Assembly: GCF_031845305.1 (NCBI RefSeq)
Contig: NZ_JAVREH010000012.1
Span: 51,416 to 115,415, forward strand
Length of the DNA: 64,000 bases
Direction of reading: 5' to 3'
Origin: Jatrophihabitans_A lederbergiae
Lineage (GTDB): Bacteria > Actinomycetota > Actinomycetes > Mycobacteriales > Jatrophihabitantaceae
Below are positions 63,841 to 64,000 of this stretch, piece after piece. Under the pieces are notes generated by a model, which was given only the letters and a program-made list of their open reading frames with translations, searched no databases and had not been told where the DNA came from. The position numbers and the translations under genes were made by a program. Each line of letters starts with the position of its first letter. Position 1 is the stretch's first letter.

Positions 63841-64000
63841 CTAGTGTCGCGTGAACGATGATCTTTGACCGCCGGTTGCTTTGGTGAGGATTTCGTCGGC
63901 GGTCTTGGTCCAGGTGAACGGCTGGCAGCGTTCGTTCCAGGCGTCGATGTAAGTCTCGATTGCGGCGATGAGGTCCTTGACGCTGGTGAAGGTGCCGCGG
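63841..64000 (-). mobile_element. IS630-type transposase, C-terminal end, cut by window edge
   Basis: On the minus strand the frame reads TSVKDLIAAIETYIDAWNER and CQPFTWTKTADEILTKATGG and ends with TAG at 63841-63843. This is the typical C-terminus of IS630-family transposases. The start lies beyond the window; completeness is unknown. Confidence 0.85.

Noticed and set aside
1..64000. CRISPR array
   Set aside because: No regularly spaced direct repeats were found; the only tandem repeat is the 12-bp unit at 36719.

Overview
The window is high-GC DNA with GTG/TTG starts, dense codon-biased genes and many 4-bp stop/start overlaps, all typical of an actinomycete (Actinomycetota). The phenylacetate operon, actinobacterial-type xylose isomerase, acyl-CoA/Lrp genes and modular polyketide synthases (PKS) fit a soil or plant-associated lineage. 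I cannot assign a genus. Everything below is read from sequence and family knowledge; no search was run.

Layout. (1) 1-24767 is a biosynthetic gene cluster cut by the left edge. It holds three type I PKS genes with KR-only modules. Between them lie a four-gene set for an ACP-bound 2-hydroxy(methoxy)malonyl-type extender (3-hydroxyacyl-CoA dehydrogenase, ACP, acyl-CoA dehydrogenase, FkbH-like protein), a type II thioesterase, an MMPL exporter and an ABC exporter. A second acyl-CoA dehydrogenase ends the cluster. No O-methyltransferase is visible, and the last PKS module has lost its AT domain. (2) 24800-28655 has a UbiA prenyltransferase and an arsenic island (arsC, acr3 with a frameshift, arsM, divergent arsR). 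(3) 29121-29585 is ohrR. (4) 29611-35938 is a compact locus that I regard as the most unusual part: ATP-grasp ligase, MFS exporter, second ATP-grasp ligase, cupin and YqcI/YcgG (GntA-like) heme N-hydroxylase on the minus strand, with an arginase/agmatinase-family hydrolase divergent on the plus strand. This set recalls the hydroxyurea-forming logic of D-cycloserine biosynthesis but lacks the PLP steps in this window.

(5) 35982-46582 is catabolic and housekeeping: a membrane protein, a sarcosine/N-methyltryptophan oxidase, paaABCDE divergent from paaZ across a palindromic PaaR-type operator, an HtrA protease and an adenosine-deaminase-family enzyme. (6) 46643-52470 has a branched-chain 2-oxoacid (or pyruvate) dehydrogenase operon with a divergent Lrp regulator, and phosphoglucomutase. 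(7) 52571-56424 is xylA-xylB-ROK regulator with a ROK-like operator. (8) 56363-61694 has a siderophore-interacting protein, Ohr, L-serine dehydratase, and a DHA2 exporter with a divergent TetR. (9) 61784-64000 starts with tRNA-Ser(GCT) and tRNA-Arg(ACG), then decays into mobile and toxin debris: a frameshifted IS1380 transposase fragment joined to an RHS-protein tail, a small unknown gene, a perfect 23-bp hairpin and the end of an IS630-type transposase at the right edge.

How they work together. The PKS genes, extender genes and exporters form one translationally coupled pathway likely making a polyhydroxylated chain. The locus at 29.6-35.9 kb looks like an independent, non-NRPS small-molecule pathway built on N-hydroxylated guanidine or urea chemistry. 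The remaining operons supply central carbon, aromatic, arsenic and peroxide functions.
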